DNA from: Butyriboletus loyo
Taxonomy: Eukaryota; Basidiomycota; Agaricomycetes; Boletales; Boletaceae
Direction: 5' to 3'
Assembly: GCA_038093515.1 (NCBI GenBank)
Contig: JBBPSI010000175.1
Location: forward strand, 1-52,766
DNA length: 52,766 nt
Under the pieces are notes generated by a model. The model saw only the letters and a list, made by a program, of their open reading frames with translations. It was not told the origin of the DNA and made no database searches. Shown here in pieces: positions 1 through 10,277 of this stretch (positions are counted from its first letter, which is position 1; every line of letters starts with the position of its first letter). The translations under genes and the position numbers were made by a program.

Positions 1-477
1 CGGGCCATCCGTTCCGTCACCCCCCAACCGTCCACTCGTCGAGGAACCCCCTCGATCCAGCTCATCCCTCGCGTCACTACCCCTGCCGTCGCAGCTGGTA
101 GTTCTAATGACTCCTCCTACGGACCCCCGCCACCCTACCTCGCCAACCGGGGCACTCGTGATTCCCCTATCATCGTCGACGACAGATCTCCTGACCCCAG
201 CCCGGGCCTTACTCGACCTCGCCTCGTCCGCCCGCAACTCTGCTTCGAGTGCGGGACCGTCGGCCACTTCCGCAGAGACTGCCCCAACTACACCTGTCCG
301 TTCTGTCACCGCATCGCCCCTGGTCATATACAGGAGTTTTGCCCAGAACGCGTCTGCGGCTTATGCGGCGCCATTGGCCATATCGTCGCCAACTGCACGT
401 TCCGGGACGACGCGTGGGCGGAGTTACCTGCCGATGATCCTTATGACTACGACTTCAACGAGGGAGCGTCTCAGTGA
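1..477 (+). CDS. gag-like CCHC zinc-knuckle protein, C-terminal part (5' truncated by window edge)
   Basis: Frame 1 is open from the first base to a TGA at 475-477, giving 158 residues with no start in the window. The first ~85 residues are Pro/Ser-rich and look disordered. Three zinc-knuckle-like motifs follow. The first and third are classic CX2CX4HX4C (CFECGTVGHFRRDC; CGLCGAIGHIVANC), and the middle one is wider, CX2CX6HX4C. An acidic tail (DDPYDYDFNEG) ends the protein. CCHC knuckles bind single-stranded nucleic acid and are typical of retrotransposon Gag. A purine tract at 516-525 and an LTR-like start (TGTTACGG) at 529 lie just downstream, which suggests the 3' end of an LTR element. 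A cellular CCHC protein is possible, but the polypurine tract and LTR argue against it. No protease or reverse transcriptase is visible because the window starts too late. Confidence 0.7.
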   Translation, partial: RAIRSVTPQPSTRRGTPSIQLIPRVTTPAVAAGSSNDSSYGPPPPYLANRGTRDSPIIVDDRSPDPSPGLTRPRLVRPQLCFECGTVGHFRRDCPNYTCPFCHRIAPGHIQEFCPERVCGLCGAIGHIVANCTFRDDAWAELPADDPYDYDFNEGASQ

Positions 478-515
478 AGGGAGTATTCAAGTTGTGGAGT
501 CGGAGTCTCCACCAT

Positions 516-525
516 GGGAAGGGGG
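516..525 (+). other. polypurine tract next to LTR
   Basis: The run gggaaggggg lies three bases before TGTTACGG, the putative 5' boundary of the LTR. This is the usual position of the plus-strand primer in LTR retrotransposons. The call is inferred from position and composition only. Confidence 0.5.
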
Positions 526-528
526 TAA

Positions 529-843
529 TGTTACGGTAGTGGTATACTTTTTCTCTCCATTACCGTTGGGACTACTTCACTCGCCTAGCCTTTTGCGCCC
601 GTTGAGCGGTACGAAGTCGCTTATTGTTTCTCGCGCACGGACGCACTTTCTCTCATACTCCGGAATCTTCTAGAGTATTCCTTCCGTATATAACTTCCCT
701 TCTCGCGCCGATTAGAGACATGGTCTGCGCACAGACTCGTAGTATAAAGGCTTCCGCTTCCACCATGTACAATTATCTAGTTCTACGCAGTAACCTGCTA
801 GCAATTAGTTTCACTCCAGACTCTTAGTGTGCGCACTAAGACA
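529..843 (+). mobile_element. LTR-like sequence, forward copy
   Basis: The copy starts TGTTACGGTAGTGG directly after a polypurine tract. It contains a TATA-like agtataaagg at 741-750 and ends near the self-complementary stretch cttagtgtgcgcactaag (about 828-845). A second copy in opposite orientation occupies about 830-1225. The first ~165 bp and the block around the TATA box match that copy well, with scattered substitutions and indels. The inner ends differ more and share the terminal palindrome. The exact 3' end of the LTR cannot be fixed without a second intact element. Confidence 0.55.
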
Positions 844-1225
844 TAGTCTGAGACCCAGCTCAGAAACGCTTTAAAGAGTCTTGAGGCTACTCCAGAGTGC
901 CTCCTCGCTGTTCTAGTTGTTAGCGCCCAGCGTAACAGCAGTAGGCTGCGTAGAACTAGATAATGTACATGGTGTAAAGGCCGAGCCTTTATACTACTGG
1001 GGTCTGCACACAGACCGTGTTCCTAATTGAGTCACAAGAAGGAAACTACAAATACGGAAGGAATATTCCAGAAGATTCCGGAGTATGAAAGAAAGCGCGT
1101 CCGTGCGCGAGAAGTGATGACTAAGTAGGAACGGTTGTTACCGTTCAAGTGGAACTAGCAAAAGGCTAGGTGAATGTAGTAGTCCCAACGGTAATGGAGA
1201 GAAAAAGTAGACCACTACCGTAACA
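830..1225 (-). mobile_element. LTR-like sequence, inverted copy
   Basis: Read on the minus strand this begins TGTTACGGTAGTGG at 1225 and reproduces the order of blocks of the forward copy: the pyrimidine-rich block, TCGCGCACGGACGC, the CATACTCCGGAATCTTCT block, and a TATA-like tagtataaagg (about 987-996). No polypurine tract precedes its start on the minus strand, so it looks like a solo LTR or a rearranged piece, not the end of a second full element. It is longer than the forward copy by an inner segment of roughly 60-80 bp. Confidence 0.5.
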
Positions 1226-2031
1226 AAAGGTATACCACACCTGGCAACCACTCTTATCAAATCAAACACACCTTCCCCCTGACTGGGTGACAAATTTTGA
1301 GGTTTTAGTGAGTATCATGCTGCCCAGGCCCTCTGACAACACCAAGGCCACCTGACAGCTCACAGAGCCCCACACCCCCTGCTCCCTGCAGGACATGCAT
1401 AAGAGCATTTTTCCTCAGACTGGTTATGATTCATAACCACCTTAGCATATTATTTAGGACTAGTCTAGGCAGTCACTGCATAATGATATTCACGCTTGTC
1501 TAAAAAAGAAAAAAAAAAGAAACTGCTAGTTGAGGCAGGCTGCAGCCCTTAGGAGCTCGATGCAGATGACAAACCACCGATCCATGCCCATGTGACACGA
1601 GGATTTGTCTCCGCAATGGAATACTTCCTCTTACTGGATCTGCCTCTTCCGTCGAGGACCTTATTCGCAGCATTGCAAGCCACGGTCGTGAAGAGAGTCA
1701 AGGCGATCCGCTTACATTCCTCGTAGTGGCACACAAACATACACTCTCTAGCCAAAATGATCAAGTTGAGCAAAAGAACCTTGCCTACCTAACTTACTAC
1801 AAGCATGCAAGTACTCAGTACTATACGTTACATGTGCGTATGCCGAACGACGACGACGTCAAGCATCGAGGAGAAAAAGCAGAAAAGGAAAAGGATGGTA
1901 TCAATGCCAGTCATACGTAGAACAAGAAACCGTCGGACGTGATGAGACTAGATTACATGCACAAAGAAAGAAAAAGACAAGAACGACTTGAAGGGAAACA
2001 ACGCCATGAAAGGTCGTCTACAAACGATCGT
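1226..2031. other. intergenic, no supported gene
   Basis: Flank of the inverted LTR pair and region downstream of the acid phosphatase-like gene. It has a short A-rich tract near 1503-1521 and one 74-codon minus-strand reading frame (1549-1773) with no recognisable motif. I see no convincing gene or RNA here. Confidence 0.5.
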
Positions 2032-3821
2032 TCATACCTTTAAGAACGCATTCAAGGAAGCAAGCGCGACTTTTCGTTGACGAAAAAGTCTTGGGTCTGG
2101 GAAAAAGTCAGGTGAGCATCTTGAATTGATCGTGCCACACGTTGAAAACCGAACCTCGTCTTCTCTCATGACGACATATCGCTTCGCGCGCTTCGTCTGT
2201 GCATACCTTCGGTACGCCGCAAACGCAAACATACCAAAGGCAAGCAGTGAAACGAGCGCAAGTCTGAACGGCGTAAAAGCACCCTCGTTCGCAATCGTAG
2301 CGTCAGATATGAACGGGAACCAGCTTGTCGAGCACGCGGAAGCCCACTTGTCCTCCGAAACCATATGGTGCTGTATGGGTGTGAGCCCTTTATCTTTATC
2401 CATGAGCTTTGAATGGCGTGACGAACCTCCAATCGATAGATAAACTCGGTCACTGGGACTGATACTTCAGGGTGATCAAAGATGTGCAGAGTTTGCAAAT
2501 CGGCATCGTCGGTGCCGTTCTTGAATTTGACACGAACAAAGTCGCGCAACTCGGGAGCGGGACCACGGAGAATCTCGATCGACAAAGCGGAAGCGTAATT
2601 AGCTATAATTTATGTCAATGAACATGAGAAGGACGACAAACATGAGTATACGCACGAATCCCCCAGACTTGTCCGTCGTCGCCACGTGCGTTCAACATGC
2701 GGAAGAGAGAGACAAAAGGTTGGTAACTGGTCTCGATGAGCAACATTCGGAGCGGGTCATCGTCGAAAGCAATTCGTTCAAGGGACTTGATGATTGGGGA
2801 AAGGATGGCTCGTCCGGCGACTGAAAGGTGTGTCACGTGTTCTGATCACTTAGGAAAGGACGTGAGACCCACTGTTTCCAATGCCTCCAACCTCTTTGTC
2901 GGAGAAAACCGCATCTTCTTTGTAGTCCGCCAAGCCACGTGCCTGTTCAATCAATGTCGGTGGAAGCCGGAATGCAAAGGTCTGGTTGTGGACAAGTTGC
3001 GTGTTGAGGTAATCATACACCTGTCCCACACGAAATCAGAAATGAAAGAGTGGGAAGGAAGCATCTACGAACATTCCACTACAATGAAAGGCAGGATTTA
3101 GAAGCTAACAGAAGCCAGGCAACTCTAAAACTCACCATATCAACAAGCGTCGTAGGTCTACCGAACATGTAGTCATGGAGCGATCCGAAGAAGTGTTCCG
3201 CGTCCTTGGCAGTTTGAGTAAACTCTGCTGAAGCATAAACCTCGGAAACGTGTTTTTTGAAAGCCTGGACACGCTGTTAATATGACTGCCACGTGAAATG
3301 GCGAGCGACATGCGGACCTTGCAGTCGGTCCAGGGTTCGAGCACGCGATCGCCTCCTGGCGTGGTCATCTCGACGGGGACATATTGATAACCTCCGAGCG
3401 GGGAAACGACGGCAGATCCGTTGGCGAGTTCGATTTTGTTACGCAGAGTTGGTGGGAACATCCCTTGCATCAATGCAATACTAGAGTCAAAGATAGCGGC
3501 ACCTGCGCCACCCGACTTTGCGTGGACGTTGACTTTGTTAGGCGGAATGGGATGAGAAGGGTCCAGAGGCATGCCAACGACGTGGAGAGGTGAAGACGAG
3601 TCTAGGTACGTAGACTTGAGATAAGAGCCGAGCTGGAACGACTCGGTCTGTCACCCTAACATGTCAGCAGACTTGGTCGAGGCAGAGAAGATGGCGACAC
3701 GTACGGCACCGAGAGGTGTCGATTCGGTGAAGGACGGTGCATAGCTGTAGGGATCTTGGAAGAACTCTGAACGATCCCCACTATGTGCGAGGATGAGTAC
3801 ACCGAGAACTTTGGGTACCAT
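2032..3821 (-). CDS. histidine acid phosphatase-like protein with C-terminal membrane anchor
   Basis: Seven exons join in frame: 3705-3821, 3318-3647, 3136-3264, 2873-3020, 2656-2820, 2427-2602, 2032-2370 (1404 nt, 467 aa; introns 53-115 nt, most about 55). The protein resembles the fungal branch-2 histidine phosphatases that hydrolyse phosphomonoesters. Visible family landmarks are the N-terminal active-site region, the FQLGSYLKSTYL segment, and an ETSYQPFVSLFRM segment in the C-terminal half. The last exon encodes one hydrophobic helix (FRLALVSLLAFGMFAFAAY) followed by basic residues, so a type I-like or tail-anchored topology is likely. No N-terminal signal peptide is seen with this start. 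The family's RHGxR motif reads A-H-S-G-D-R at residues 12-17, so the first arginine is lost and a serine is inserted; activity is therefore doubtful. The ATG at 3821 fits homologue length. Confidence 0.8.
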
Positions 3822-4248
3822 TGTCGAATCGTCAAACGTCGGTGAATTATGACGGTGAGTGTTACTAGATGGTCCTGTGGTAAAGCTGGGCACCAAGGAA
3901 AGAAGTGGGTTGCAAAAGTCGGTATCATTTCGAGGCTTTTGATATCTCCCGCCATGAGGCGGGCATCGCCAAAGCCACTTAGCGAAGCGACCAAGGGCGA
4001 TGATGGGTCGCATGGTAAACGTTGCAATCCATTCCTTGCCACGCTTCGACGGTGCGTGGGTCCTGTAGGTATCATGGAATGCCAGTCCTACATCCTCCCA
4101 GCTGCCACTTGTACGTGGTTTCCGGGCACCGGAAGCCTGAAATTGCCTAAAGATCACGTCAGCTTGGAGCATGCCATGTGAAATTAAGGGAAAGAACATA
4201 CTCGATTGCAGTGATACGGACTGGATGCGGTCCAGGTTGCGCGGACAT
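3822..4248 (-). other. open frame upstream of the phosphatase, possible 5' extension
   Basis: The reading frame of phosphatase exon 1 stays open upstream to about 4364. A well-formed intron (GTATGT..CTGACGTGATCTTTAG, 4147-4201) would join an ATG at 4248 in frame, adding about 124 residues. The added sequence has no motif I recognise and homologues normally start close to the active site. I therefore keep 3821 as the start and record this as an alternative. Confidence 0.25.
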
Positions 4249-5835
4249 GCACAAGAAGCATGGCGGCCTGTCCGAAATAGTAGCGAGCAGGCTGGTGGCA
4301 CGTGCTGCGCTTGCGCTGAAGGCTGAGGCAAACTGGATCCTCCTCTCAGTTCGGCTGAAGACAAGCACTGAGAGACATGCAGGCAGAACTCACTGGTGGA
4401 ATCTGACGTAGGTTATAGAGCCCGTGGCTGGCGCCGGAAAACCATTGGCGCTCCAAGGAAGCGCCCCGGATGATGGACACAGGTCAGACACGTGCTTGGG
4501 AGCAGGAAAGAAAAGACATCCGTAATCAGATCCGCGCATCCGCATCTGTAGAAACGAATATCACATCTTAGAATCAACATGTTACATGGCGAATGATGTT
4601 ACCAGTACCCAACACACAATAGATTTATCATCCACCCTACCCTGGCGAACACAACAAATTTCCCAGGTCACGGTTGCGGTGCGTGGTTTCCTATCCGTGG
4701 GCGCGACCCTGGGGCATGCAGTAATGAATGATCGCAAGAATGGGGGATAGCCTAACCGCGGCTCGTAGGGCATCAAGTGGCGCCGCAAGCTGTGATGACT
4801 AATCCACTTAGCTCTACAGCCGGATTAAATATGGCGGTGCTCGAAGAAGTGATACGAACTAGCACAGCGCCAGTGGACGTATTTGAGACAAACTGGCACA
4901 GGCAAGACCGGTGTCGCTTCTTGATCCAACACCAGCGATGCAATGTGCAAGCAGTACTTTCGAGCTTCCTGATAATGATACGATCAAGACATAGCAAGCC
5001 CACAAGAACTCACATCATTGACCAATCAATTTCGACTCGTACGATTCAGACGATGCCCACTAGGCTGCTCTGACTTCTTCATAGAACACCACAGCATCAT
5101 AGCGATGTGGCATATCATTCGCTCGTTTCATACCGCCTGAAGATTGATTCCGGCACTGCTATCGAATCTCATAGAGATTCCGCTGCGCAGGACGCCGATA
5201 CGTGGATACAATGGCCGGGGCCTCTAGGTTGTATATCCCAGTGTCGATTCCTTTTCGTAACTGGCCGACATACATCCATCTCTGAAACCAAAAATAAGCC
5301 TCTGTTCTGCCGCTCACCGTCTGAGACAGCCAACTGATATGCCTGTGATGAGCAGATTTCCTGTGCAGGTCCATAGACACAAGTAAAACCAAAAGCAGGA
5401 TGCAATCGACACAAGAAATCAACCCAGCGCATGTTTGTGAAGGATTAATCTCCGAGAAAGCCTTCACCTACTTTCTTGCTCTGTCGATCGAACCTGTCCC
5501 TCTTGCCCAATTCTATCGCTAAAAGTTCATGGGGGTGCCCACAGCAATTCCTTTTTTTGCACAGGAATTCAGGGCGCCGAATCATGTTTGTCGGAAATGA
5601 GGAGCAGGTCTTGGTCCAGTTGCTCGCTGGGCTGACGTAGTCACGTAGGCAGCTTCCATTCCCTCGATGCGGGACGCACTGCATTGTCATCATATTCAAT
5701 GGCGAGACGAGCACTGCTACACGCATAACACAATCCCATTGTCCGGGAAAGACGAATACGTTCTGGGCCATCAGAATTTCTGGGACAAATCGTTCGATTG
5801 GTAGCAAGCCAGAATCACAAAAATGGGACATGCCA
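4249..5835. other. intergenic, no supported gene
   Basis: About 1.6 kb lie between the upstream side of the phosphatase and the 3' end of the Bet2 gene. Short frames exist on both strands (for example 5445-5831 minus), but they show no domain, no consistent splice chain and no low-complexity signature. Part of 5500-5835 is probably the Bet2 3' UTR. Confidence 0.4.
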
Positions 5836-7197
5836 TCAGGCTGACCTTCGCGGCAGTGCCTTCCATTCTTTTCTGAGTCCCTTTGTTTCGATGATGCTTG
5901 CAGGCATGCAATACACCGGATCTAAATCTACCAAGCCAGGATATCCCAAAAGTGACAGACCTACGATGCGTACCGTTCAACGACGCTGATAAACGGACGG
6001 GTATGGCTCGTTTTAACGTACCTGCGACTCCAAAGTGGGTATGAAAGACATCCACCATGTCGCCGGGCCGATCAGCGATACCGCCCGTCTCTGGATCCTG
6101 GGCAGAGAGAATGAACCCAACGAGCTTCTCACTGTCGATCCAATTGATCTTATTCAGGATCGACAACGCCGAAAGCACCCAAAACGAATAGCAGACCTAT
6201 TCGGTAATGGTGTCAATCGACGAGGAGAAAGCAACTCGACCTCCGCGCTCACGTCTGGCAATTTCTCGGGGCGGCCGTTGAGTCCTCCATTTGGAAGTTG
6301 CCGCTCTGACAGCCACCAGCATAGCATCTCTGAATCGATCTCGTTTAGTCGGTCAAGAATCGCCAGGGCAGCTACGCAGACAAAGACTAGAAAAAGAAGA
6401 CAGTGAACGAGGCGGCGTATGAGTTTGCGTGGTGCACACAACGACGTAATGTATCGTTGCCCACCTTGCGCGGCATGACTTTCTGCGCCGGCGGTCGCGC
6501 CGTACCCACCGTCAAAATTGCGACACTGGCGGATGTACGAGACCGCGTTCTCGACGTCCATGGCCTCCAAACGACCGAGGAGCGATAGCCCGTTGACGGC
6601 AATGTAAAGGAAGCGGGTGTCGATTTCACCAAAGGCGTCGCCCGCGAATACCCCGGAGGGTTGTTGGAGTGATACAATGACTTGGGTATATTGTCATCAG
6701 GCGTCTGTACCAAATAGGGTGACGCACATTTGACGACGCGGTCGACGTCCAGTCTGTCAAGTGCATCTTGTGTGACAAGGATCTGGATCGCACTCAAGGT
6801 GGAAAGGATATGCGCGTCGTGGTCTGGATTTGCACCGAAGCCACCTACAGATTGTGTGGCAAGGGAGTAGGAGGGGAACGGGAGGCGTAACAGATCAGGC
6901 TCAGAGAGGAGATGACGAACGAGGGAACAAACCTGCCTCGTCGTCCCAACAGCTCATCACATATTCAATCATCTCTTCCCGATCGAGGGCTTCTTGATGT
7001 CCCGTGATGCACAGCGCTGTGAGTCCCCAATAAATGGCGTTCATCCGCAGGTGTGCGGTGAGATGATAAGCGAGATCATCTTTGTTCTGTGGGATGGTCA
7101 GCGACGCGTGGCGGAAAGCATGTGGTGTGCTCACGTTTCCGAGCGACTGTATGTACGATACGTGCAAGGGCACGAGCAGTTTGTCTTGGGTGCTCAT
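5836..7197 (-). CDS. BET2: Rab geranylgeranyltransferase (type II) beta subunit
   Basis: Seven exons keep frame throughout: 7135-7197, 6933-7086, 6728-6844, 6465-6680, 6253-6386, 6022-6196, 5836-5960 (984 nt, 327 aa, the normal family length). The protein is the catalytic beta subunit that adds geranylgeranyl groups to C-terminal cysteines of Rab GTPases, working with the alpha subunit and Rab escort protein in the cytosol. Prenyltransferase repeats are plain: [46 protein letters not shown] and [18 protein letters not shown]. The zinc ligands correspond to D228 and C230 (PDVCYSF) and H280 (FHTHFG). The C-terminus carries the family signature YCMPASIIE. The start MSTQDKLL precedes a typical short first exon. 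No damage is seen, so this is very likely functional and essential. Confidence 0.95.
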
Positions 7198-7361
7198 CGT
7201 CGTAGTCGATTACTGACTTGAAAAGTCCATCTCGGACTATGCCGATTCCAAAAGAACTAAATCCCACAGACAGGACAAATGTAGGAACGTGACATGTGCT
7301 ATACTCCACCGCCTTTCCACCTAAACTGACGATAGGGAATATATTATTGATAGACTTTGGC

Positions 7362-7743
7362 TTAGATCACCTGAGCTTCTTGTGACAACCTCTCCCTCTC
7401 CAACTTCAAGACATTGATCGCGGCAGTATCGTTACGTTTGTGACGGGCTCGAATGTCTCGGCTTCCTTGACTTGGACCGTTGGGTCGCAACCTCCAGGTG
7501 TTGCTATCCTCAAACGTGGGATGAGTTCGGGAGCCTCCGTATACTAGATACCCATATCCGCGCATTTAATTGAACCTCCACGATATAACAAAGAGGGGGT
7601 GAAAGCGTTTGGGCGAACAAGGACCACGGCGCTGGCGCACGAGGCGACTTTGATATCATTCGACCTCGGATCGAACGATGTCCTCCAATCGGAGAGCATG
7701 ACGGAGATGAGGGGGCACTGCCGGTGGGCGTCATGGGCGTCAT
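7362..7743 (-). CDS. small unknown protein, exon structure uncertain
   Basis: An ATG at 7743 opens a Ser/Pro-rich frame (MTPMTPTGSAPSSPSCSP). A second frame ending at 7362 carries a charged helix-like tail (DTAAINVLKLERERLSQEA). The two would be joined by an intron around 7525-7570, for which several weak donor/acceptor pairs exist; I could not decide between them. The tail looks like genuine coding sequence and lies just upstream of Bet2 on the same strand. No family was recognised. The call could also be wrong at its 5' half. Confidence 0.3.
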
Positions 7744-8215
7744 GAACGTGGAGTGATTCCCTGCGACTTTAACACGGACTACAGTTGGCGAGACCGCATG
7801 AAATCATCGTCGGTGCAGTAACTCAGGATCCTGCTAACAAAGGCAGCCCTAGGAGGTTAGGGACCCGACAGACTCCCTTTTTGGAAACTATTCATTTTTC
7901 GGCGTATGCCGGCGAGCGAGACAGAGCAACTCAGCTTTCCAATTATCTCGCCATTTGACTCGACGACCAACTCAAGCGTGCACTGCCCGCTGAGTCCCAC
8001 TCGCCCAAGAAAACGAAAAAACCACACGCAGGTCGTGTTTCCGTATCCGAGGTGTTTCCACTCGGAGCGACGCGATACCGCTTTGCCTCTACCCCGATTT
8101 GGTTTACTCGTTGGCCATTGGGACGGTAAAATAAGAACAATAGCGCCAGCACGTATATCTGTACTTCTCAACCGCTCCACTCGCAGACTATCTCTCTCCA
8201 TATTCCTCAGCTTCA

Positions 8216-9417
8216 ATGCCCGCTTCCGAGGTTCAAGGTCCCCTGGGCTTACAGCTCAACCTCCCATCCCACATCCCTGGCACCCGCTCGGTGGCTTATG
8301 ATGTCCAAGAAGACCAATTGCTTCCACCCGGCCGGACGCGCTCCCAGCCGATAGGAGAGTCCAGTCAAGGACCCTCGTACGGTCGAAGGACACTGAGCGA
8401 GAGCTCGTTGGGCGCCCCCGCTTCCATGCCTGTGCTTCGATCCCCCCCGGTGGCGGATAATGCCGTAAGTATCGCCGTCAGCACGCCCCCAGCGTTATTG
8501 ACGTGGCACCCTCCGTTGTTTAGGCCTCGGAACAACCACCCTCTGCACCTTCACCTGTTCCACCTTCACCTGTTCCTACGGAAATAATTCCTCCAGATCT
8601 TACACAAGAAGAAATCGTCGACGACATTCAACAATCAGGAATCAAAGTACGCGACTTTGCCGAAAAATCTTTTACTGTTCAACGATGCGCGCCCGAATTA
8701 TTTGATCCCATTCTTGGTTGGCATGTTTATGAAACAGTACTCGAAAATCCCAATCCCGAGAGAAATCCTCTCAATGGAAGATATCTACGCAGACTGCTAG
8801 ATCTTGGTTGGGTCTCAGAAGAAGAGGACGGACACCGGTGGCTGATGAAAGACAGGGAGGCATTAGAGAAGTTTGATAGTCGCCCCCATTATCCATGGAA
8901 GGCCCTCAATTTGACCAAGCCCACGAAGGAAGATCTGAGAGAGGTGGCAATATCGAGGTTCCAATGGGTGAACGCCGAGCAGCTCGTCCCTCAATTTGTC
9001 AACCGTGGCATCTCCCGCCTCGCTGCTGCCTTTCGTGGCTCTCGTCACGCCGCGACGCGGTATCAAAAGCGACCTGCAAACGAGTCCACCGAAACCGAGG
9101 AAGACCCCAAAACCTCACCTCGGTTAAAGAAACAACGGTTGTCAACTGATGCAGAGTCAACAGCTTCGGGAAGTCAACCCGGTCCGAGTTCATCTGCGCA
9201 CTTTCCTTTGACGTTGATCAACGGCAAGCCACCGCAGCAGTTTCCCGCGGGACATCCGTCGGATAGTCCACCGCGTACCGCCCCGCTTCCAACACAAGGA
9301 GCACTCACTCGTTCTTTACAACGCCACCTTTCCATGACATCGCTCTCCTCCCCATGCTCTGCAGACGTCTCCCGCTCAGACTCGCGGTCGTTGGCCCAGG
9401 GTACGAATCACGAGTAA
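8216..9417 (+). CDS. unknown 380-aa protein, Ser/Pro-rich with a central conserved-looking block
   Basis: Two exons, 8216-8464 and 8524-9417, are separated by a clean 59-nt intron (GTAAGT..TTTAG, phase 0) and encode 380 residues. Residues ~1-83 and ~225-380 are Ser/Pro/Gln-rich and look disordered. The middle (about residues 105-220) is compact, with aromatic and charged residues in a helix-rich pattern (FDPILGWHVYETVLENP, RYLRRLLDLGWVSEEEDGHRW, QWVNAEQLVPQFV). A run RLKKQRL could be a nuclear localisation signal. I do not recognise the family. The start was chosen because upstream sequence is pyrimidine-rich and lacks a longer in-frame extension with coding character. Confidence 0.7.
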
Positions 9418-10277
9418 CCTAATCGATGCCCTCGAATCCACGTAGCTCTGAGTGCTGGTTGTCGGTGACCCAAGGACATGGAATGTAAGGTGTACGGATT
9501 TTTTCACAAATAGTGATTCGAGGGGTAGCATGTTGAATGGGGGGGAAAGATAGGTAACATTGTACCAATAATGTATCCGATTTGTTACCCTCTTGTAACA
9601 CGTGTTTCAAGTCCTGAGTTTTCTTTTCTTTACATTCTGGCAGGTTCTATTCCACCGCGCATTTGGTGATTGATTGAATGATCCATGATCCTGTCGATGT
9701 CCTCCTGGCAATTTGGAACGGCATCACGGCTAATATGGACACTGTCCGCACCGTCCTGTAACACTGACTCCAGCCAATGGCAGGAAAATAGCATCACTGG
9801 CACCATTGACAAGTCGGGCGTACATTTCCTGCGACATCAACAGACAACCTACATCAAAAAATAGTTTAGCGAAACAATCCTTCATGTTCCGACGGGAGAG
9901 CCTGTGTCTTCGACGTTTTCCATGGTCCGAGTCGTTTGGTAATCACAAAGTCTTTCGGTAAGTTAGCCCCGTGCACTACAAGCGAAGTTGATCGAACGCG
10001 CATTACCGTTCGCGAGCAGCGCAGCAACCATCTCCGCAAAAGTGAATACATTTCCTGTGTTTTTACTACAGGTTTCAAGTCATAATATGTCATCTTCTTG
10101 GGCGATGCATGCGCAGCGGATGATCTTCTGATCCGAACAAGCAACGCACAGCAATACCCCAGTGAAGCGAGAGGGAGGTTTAATGACATCCTCTTTCAGG
10201 TACTGTGGGGTATAAAATTCGTTATCTGTCCCTCCAAGAAGCGTACGCTATTAAGTTTCCCCCACTCGCGAGCGGAC
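9418..10277. other. intergenic, no supported gene
   Basis: 3' flank of the 380-aa gene and promoter side of the FAD oxidase. A TATA-like gtataaaatt lies near 10209-10218, about 60 nt before the oxidase ATG, and may be its core promoter. No other gene is supported. Confidence 0.4.

Noticed and set aside
1549..1773. 74-codon minus-strand frame with some coding look
   Set aside because: No motif, no start/splice context and no support from neighbouring frames.
4773..5073. Overlapping frames on both strands between the phosphatase and Bet2
   Set aside because: Neither strand shows a recognisable motif or spliced continuation.
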